Source: Brevibacillus panacihumi W25
GTDB lineage: Bacteria; Bacillota; Bacilli; Brevibacillales; Brevibacillaceae
Length of the DNA stretch: 64,000 nucleotides
Direction: 5' to 3'
Assembly (NCBI RefSeq): GCF_000503775.1
Contig: NZ_KI629782.1
Coordinates: 1,934,579-1,998,578, forward strand
Both the position numbers and the translations under genes were made by a program. How positions within the stretch are numbered: position 1 is the first letter of the stretch; every line of letters begins with the position of its first letter. Shown here piece after piece: positions 60,088 to 64,000 of this stretch. Below the pieces are notes generated by a model. The model was not told the DNA's origin. It saw nothing but the letters and a program-made list of their open reading frames with translations, and ran no database searches.

Positions 60088-60567
60088 TTATTTCCTAACA
60101 ACCGGAATCCAGATTTCACCGACTACCAAGCCGTCCCGCATCCCCATGTCGACCGTTGTATTTGGTCCGCCGACATAGGCAAAATCTTTTGCTTCTGGCA
60201 AAACTTGACCAAAGGCAATGCCCGTAAGCATATTGCTCAACTCATCAAACGTCTTCCCTTCCCCTTTCACCACCAGATATTCTCCTTTGGGGAATTGGAT
60301 CACTCTGGTTGCTTCTGGCAGCGTTGCCTCTGTCATGACGCCAGCATAATGCATCATCTTGCTATTTACCGCTTCGTTTACGGCAAAGATATAGTCGTTT
60401 GTGGCGACGGTCTTTAACGTGTCTAGCCTTCCATCTTGCTTGATAGCCGACCAAAAGTCTGCTTTCTCCTTGGTTATTCCAGCAAAGTCTCTGTAATCGC
60501 TCTGAAGCTCCATTCCAATCCCTAAAACCGTAAAGCCATCTTTTTCTTCCAAAGTAAAATCTGCCAT
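60088..60567 (-). CDS. yobU: GyrI-like/AraC effector-binding domain protein YobU
   Basis: A 159-residue protein consisting of one GyrI-like small-molecule binding domain. The opening (DFTLEEKDGFTVLGIGMELQ) and EATRVIQFPKGEYLVVKGEG match YobU of Bacillus subtilis as remembered. Such lone domains can bind cationic drugs or hydrolyse them in some members. AGAGGAGGGCTTTAAAC precedes the ATG. It is divergent from yobV, the same arrangement as in B. subtilis, but yobV here is damaged. Confidence 0.75.
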   Translation of the reverse strand: MADFTLEEKDGFTVLGIGMELQSDYRDFAGITKEKADFWSAIKQDGRLDTLKTVATNDYIFAVNEAVNSKMMHYAGVMTEATLPEATRVIQFPKGEYLVVKGEGKTFDELSNMLTGIAFGQVLPEAKDFAYVGGPNTTVDMGMRDGLVVGEIWIPVVRK

Positions 60568-60678
60568 GTTTAAAGCCCTCCTCTTTCGTAAATGGATGAA
60601 ATCGTATGTCTTTTTCTCTTGATGAGTTTATAATAGTCTTGAATCATGTCAAAAAATGATACTGTTTAGGAGGTCCCG

Positions 60679-61372
60679 ATGAAAAAAGTTGAACGGATTA
60701 ATATTATCATGCGGTATATCAACAACCGGGCCCACTTTACCATATCTGAAATCATGCGAGAATTTAACATCTCTCGTTCGACAGCGATTCGAGATATCCG
60801 GGAAATTGAAGCCATGGGGATGCCGCTTGTCGCCGAAGTGGGGAGGGTTGGGGGTTAAACTCATCCAAATCCTTCTGTCGGATCGCTATTTGCTCATTTC
60901 CGTCAAAGAAGAGAAGGACATCATGTCCTATCCCATATATCTCTTGCATCTCTATCATGAAAAAGGTGTTTGGCTGATCGAAGGCTTTGTCTTACAGGAT
61001 GAGAAAAGGCGGATTTTCCCTGTCGACAATCTCACCGATGTCAAACCATACCCTGCGAAAAAAAGAGTAAGCAGAAAAAAGATAGTCGAAAAGCTAAGCA
61101 AGCAGGAAGAAGAAATGAACCTTGTCCTGGAGCTTGGTCCACAGGCGATTGCACAGTTTAAAAAATACCATCCTTTAAAAGCTTCCCTTTCCTATACGAA
61201 TCCTTACCAAACCACAGCCATTCTAAAGACTTTTATCAATGTTGCGAATTCCGAAGAAGTGACAGAAATCACAAATTGGCTCCTATTCCTGGGAGAAGAT
61301 ATCAAGGTCAGAGAAGTGCCAAAAGAAGTGTTGGAGGGTCTGCAAGAGAGATTACGATTATTCTGCCCATAA
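60679..61372 (+). pseudogene. yobV: yobV-like HTH/WYL regulator with internal deletion
   Basis: The ATG at 60679 with TTAGGAGG begins a normal helix-turn-helix (KKVERINIIMRYINNRAHFT, then SEIMREFNISRSTAIRDIRE). The frame stops at 60858 right after EVGRVGG. In another frame the C-terminal half then resumes at VKLIQILLSDRYLLISVKEE and runs to 61372 (LELGPQAIAQFKKYHPLKAS). Compared with the family (about 310 residues), about 80 codons are missing at the junction near 60850, and the halves are out of frame. It normally represses yobU; that control is likely lost. Confidence 0.8.
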
Positions 61373-61401
61373 GCCGTGCCGATTAGAACTTCCCGGTTGA
61401 C

Positions 61402-61431
61402 AAAAACGGGGACGCGAATCGTCGCATCCCC
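61402..61431 (-). terminator. terminator after tctA
   Basis: GGGGACGCG (61408-61416) pairs with CGCATCCCC (61423-61431, one mismatch), with a T run on the minus strand (61402-61406). It lies 26 bases beyond the tctA stop. Confidence 0.75.
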
Positions 61432-61456
61432 ATTGTACCAAGCCTCAATCTATTTA

Positions 61457-62977
61457 TTACTCCGTGATCTCCACATCTGATCCCACTGCATCCTTCACCC
61501 TCGATTTTGTCCGCTTCATCATCACAATGGATACGACGAACAGCACGAGGGCCAACAACAGAATCGTCAGCGAAATAGGTCTTGTGAAGAAAATCGCAAA
61601 GCTTCCTTTCGACATCGCCATAGACTGGATAAACGACTTTTCAAACATCGGTCCCAGCACAAAGGCCAAAAGCAATGGAACGACCGGCCAACGATATTTT
61701 TGCAAAAAGTAGCCGATCACACCGAAGATGATGGCGACAAATACATCGAACAAGCTGTTATTGATCGAATAAGCCCCGACAAAGCTGAGGATCAAAATCA
61801 CAGGTCCCATAATGCCATAAGGGATTTTTGTCAATTTGGCCCACAGCCCGATCAGCGGCAGGTTCAAGACCAGCAGCATGACGTTGCCGACGAACATGCT
61901 GGCAATAACCGCCCATACAAATTCGCTATGCTCTTCAAACAAAGTAGGTCCCGGCGTCAGTCCGTTTAACATGAAGCCAGCCAACAAAACAGCCAGCGTG
62001 GTTGAGCTGGGAATCCCCAATGCTAACAGGGGAATGAATCCCGAAGAGCTGGTTGCATTATTGGCCGCTTCAGGTGCCGCGACCCCTTTCATTTCGCCAT
62101 GTCCGAATCTTTCCGGGTTTTTTGACACTTTTTTCTCCAGGTCATAGGCCAAAAAAGTGGTGACGGCGGCAGAGCATCCCGGCAAAAGCCCCAGGAAAAA
62201 ACCGACTAATCCTCCACGGAACATCGCCCCGGAATTTTCGCGTATTTCCTTGAACTTCGGGTAGATATTGGTAATTTTTCCCACAGCAATCGATTTCGTG
62301 TTCTCTTCCATTCCTTTGATGACTTCCGAGATAGCGAAGAGACCGATCACGACACTAATGATATCAATGCCTGCCTCTAACGGCTCTATCCCGAAGCTGA
62401 AGCGCACCTGGCCACCGGTAAGTCCGATCCCTGTCATGGACAGCAGGTAGCCAAAGAGCCCCATGATCAAGCCTTTGATCAAAGAAGCGCCGGCCAGATT
62501 GACGATAACCGTTAACGCCAGGAACATCAGTGCAAAATACTCGGGCGAGCCGAATTTCAACGCTTGATCGGCAAGCAGGGGAGCGAAAAAAACAAGGCCA
62601 ATCACACCCATCGTACCGGCAACAAAGGAGCCGATCGCGGCAATGCCAAGCGCCGGTCCACCCCTGCCTTGTTTGGCTAAGGGATACCCATCCAGCGATG
62701 TGGGAACAGCGGATACTTCACCTGGAATATTGAGCAATATGGCAGTGGTCGATCCCCCGTACATCGAGCCGTAATAGATCCCGGCCAGCATGATGATCCC
62801 CTCTGTTGGCCCCAGTACCGTAGTGACCGGCAAGAGGATCGCGATGGTGGAAGTCGGTCCAAGGCCCGGCAGCATGCCGACCAATGTGCCAATCAATGCT
62901 CCCCACAGCGCCATCATGATATTCGTGGGTGAGAGGGCAACCGAAAATCCGTCTAGAAGTAAGCTTAATGTTTCCAT
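61457..62977 (-). CDS. tctA: tripartite tricarboxylate transporter permease TctA
   Basis: A 506-residue membrane protein of the TctA family with about eleven or twelve helices. Landmarks: ALIGTLVGMLPGLGPTSTIA near the start, GGSTTAILLNIPGEVSAVPT and GRGGPALGIAAIGSFVAGT in the first half, and LLPGCSAAVTTFLAYDLEKK and LLALGIPSSTTLAVLLAGF in the second. It is the large transport subunit for citrate-like acids, working with TctB and a binding protein. The ATG at 62977 follows AAGGGGGTGACTCACAA. It is the last gene of tctCBA. Confidence 0.92.
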   Translation of the reverse strand: METLSLLLDGFSVALSPTNIMMALWGALIGTLVGMLPGLGPTSTIAILLPVTTVLGPTEGIIMLAGIYYGSMYGGSTTAILLNIPGEVSAVPTSLDGYPLAKQGRGGPALGIAAIGSFVAGTMGVIGLVFFAPLLADQALKFGSPEYFALMFLALTVIVNLAGASLIKGLIMGLFGYLLSMTGIGLTGGQVRFSFGIEPLEAGIDIISVVIGLFAISEVIKGMEENTKSIAVGKITNIYPKFKEIRENSGAMFRGGLVGFFLGLLPGCSAAVTTFLAYDLEKKVSKNPERFGHGEMKGVAAPEAANNATSSSGFIPLLALGIPSSTTLAVLLAGFMLNGLTPGPTLFEEHSEFVWAVIASMFVGNVMLLVLNLPLIGLWAKLTKIPYGIMGPVILILSFVGAYSINNSLFDVFVAIIFGVIGYFLQKYRWPVVPLLLAFVLGPMFEKSFIQSMAMSKGSFAIFFTRPISLTILLLALVLFVVSIVMMKRTKSRVKDAVGSDVEITE

Positions 62978-62997
62978 TTGTGAGTCACCCCCTTACA

Positions 62998-63441
62998 TTA
63001 AAAGTTGAATATCCCACCAGGGAACGGCATATTCAGCCAGTAAACGAATATAGCGTAAACACACACCGTCTGAATTGCGGAGAAGAGCACCGATTTACGA
63101 TAATTGTAGGAACCGATAATTCGAAATAATGCGATGGAAATGAGAAAAGTGGCGATGGCAAAGCCTAGATAATAGAGCAGCACACAATAACCCAATAAAA
63201 CGCCAAAGATGCCCGCTATTTTCAGCATCATTTGACGGTCAGGATATTCTACCTTGAAACTTTGCCCTTTTACAAAGACTGCGAGTAATCCGAGAACGAT
63301 CAAGCCTATGCCAATCACGCCCGGCATGATATGATCCCCGACATAAAAACTCAAGCTAGTCGGGTACAATCGTAGAGCTTCGTAAAGGGAAAGCCCACCA
63401 AAGATGATACTTATCAATCCTCCGACACGATCGGCCAACAT
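62998..63441 (-). CDS. tctB: tripartite tricarboxylate transporter TctB family protein
   Basis: A 147-residue membrane protein with four helices. The start at ATG 63441 follows GAAAGGAGCACGCTT; the longer frame uses the ribosome site as coding sequence and is rejected. The N-terminal ADRVGGLISIIFGGLSLYEA and the hydrophobic core (LGYCVLLYYLGFAIATFLIS) fit the TctB small subunit. It is placed between tctC and tctA, 20 bases before tctA. Confidence 0.87.
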   Translation of the reverse strand: MLADRVGGLISIIFGGLSLYEALRLYPTSLSFYVGDHIMPGVIGIGLIVLGLLAVFVKGQSFKVEYPDRQMMLKIAGIFGVLLGYCVLLYYLGFAIATFLISIALFRIIGSYNYRKSVLFSAIQTVCVYAIFVYWLNMPFPGGIFNF

Positions 63442-63500
63442 AAGCGTGCTCCTTTCCAATCGTCCCGCTGCCAGCCTGATTCCCGATCACCGCCACATAT

Positions 63501-63531
63501 GCAAAGAGGGATAGCGTGTACCCCTCTTTGC
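63501..63531 (-). terminator. hairpin between tctC and tctB
   Basis: GCAAAGAGGG (63501-63510) pairs with CCCCTCTTTGC (63521-63531). On the minus strand no T run follows, so it likely reduces rather than stops expression of tctB and tctA relative to the binding protein. Confidence 0.6.
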
Positions 63532-63564
63532 ATAATGGCTTGGGAGCCAGAGGCTTCTGGACAA

Positions 63565-64000
63565 CTATTGTTTTCTTGGGATATTCAAGGTTTCAGGGCT
63601 TACTTTCGCTGCGCCTGTATCTTGCAGCAGCCAAGCTGAGATCGATTGCTGGTCGCGCCAGAACTTCTCGGCTTCCGCACCGCTGATGCCCATCGGAATG
63701 ATCGCCAAGTTTTTCAACAATGCTTGGTAATCTGCATCCTTGGACGCTTCTGCAAATGCTTTTTCCAACGATTGCTTGACGTGATCAGGAGCTTCTTTTT
63801 TCACCCACACGCCGTAGAACGGTCCCCACGGCAGGAATTTCGCCATATCCGGCAATTCCTCGGTAATAGCCGGTACGTCTGGCAGCTCCTCTGCCTTCTC
63901 ATTGTTGACGACAGCCAGGACGCGGACTTTCCCGCCTTTTGCATTTTCAATCGCTTTTGACAGGCTGACGATCGATACGTCGATATGGTTGCCGAGCAGC
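63565..64000 (-). CDS. tctC: tripartite tricarboxylate transporter substrate-binding protein (partial)
   Basis: The last 145 codons of a Bug/TctC-type periplasmic-binding protein; the 5' end lies beyond the window. It reads LGNHIDVSIVSLSKAIENAK, then KVRVLAVVNNEKAEELPDVP, then AITEELPDMAKFLPWGPFYGVWV, the normal C-terminal lobe of the family, and ends with a helical tail (QALLKNLAIIPMGISGAEAE). It is the first gene of the tctCBA operon. Confidence 0.88.
   Translation of the reverse strand, partial: LLGNHIDVSIVSLSKAIENAKGGKVRVLAVVNNEKAEELPDVPAITEELPDMAKFLPWGPFYGVWVKKEAPDHVKQSLEKAFAEASKDADYQALLKNLAIIPMGISGAEAEKFWRDQQSISAWLLQDTGAAKVSPETLNIPRKQ

Overview
The window looks like chromosome of a spore-forming Bacillota, most probably the Paenibacillaceae/Brevibacillus group. 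This is inferred from Gram-positive style ribosome binding sites with many TTG and GTG starts, T-box and lysine riboswitch leaders, EcsAB, TcyP, YobU/YobV, SLH-domain proteins, and spore genes (gerA-type operon, dpaA, DUF1657). No rRNA, tRNA or CRISPR array was seen.

Layout. 1-8.9 kb: start of a quinaldine-dioxygenase-like hydrolase, a DUF2294 protein, an SDR enzyme divergent from a WYL regulator, a DinB protein, and a five-gene two-component plus ABC exporter cluster resembling LnrLMN. 9-11.6 kb: a GNAT-RidA fusion behind a long structured leader with tandem terminators, a small membrane protein and a methyltransferase. 11.8-27.5 kb: a chemoreceptor gene split by a 14.4-kb Tn3-family transposon (12752-27144, 37-bp perfect inverted repeats, 5-bp duplication TTCTA). 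The transposon has tyrosine-recombinase and TnpA genes, a second decayed set of the same genes, an extra internal end, and cargo that is mostly spore-related: lone dpaA, DUF1805, cardiolipin synthase, DUF1657, a CBO0543-like pseudogene, an unknown protein, and a gerAB-gerAA-gerAC operon.

27.6-37.3 kb: a T-box-controlled methyltransferase, a GNAT enzyme, ecsAB, a secreted trypsin-like protease, and an IS1182-type element sitting exactly in the loop of the ggt terminator. 37.4-48.3 kb: an S4-domain protein preceded by a possible attenuator, an ECF sigma/anti-sigma pair, the cystine transporter tcyP, and a five-gene run of DUF418, response regulator, kinase, sigma and anti-sigma factor. A Nudix gene and a truncated phosphotransferase follow.

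48.5-64 kb: an EAL and a CBS-GGDEF gene in tandem (c-di-GMP turnover), an SLH-anchored 5'-nucleotidase, a giant hybrid kinase with two kinase modules, a GNAT gene, a lysine-riboswitch-controlled amino-acid ABC transporter, yobU with an internally deleted yobV, and a tctCBA tricarboxylate transporter cut by the right edge.

The most unusual object is the nested spore-cargo transposon. Gene decay by internal deletion recurs (chemoreceptor, yobV, phosphotransferase, second tnpA). All calls are from reading the sequence and remembered family features; no database search was run.
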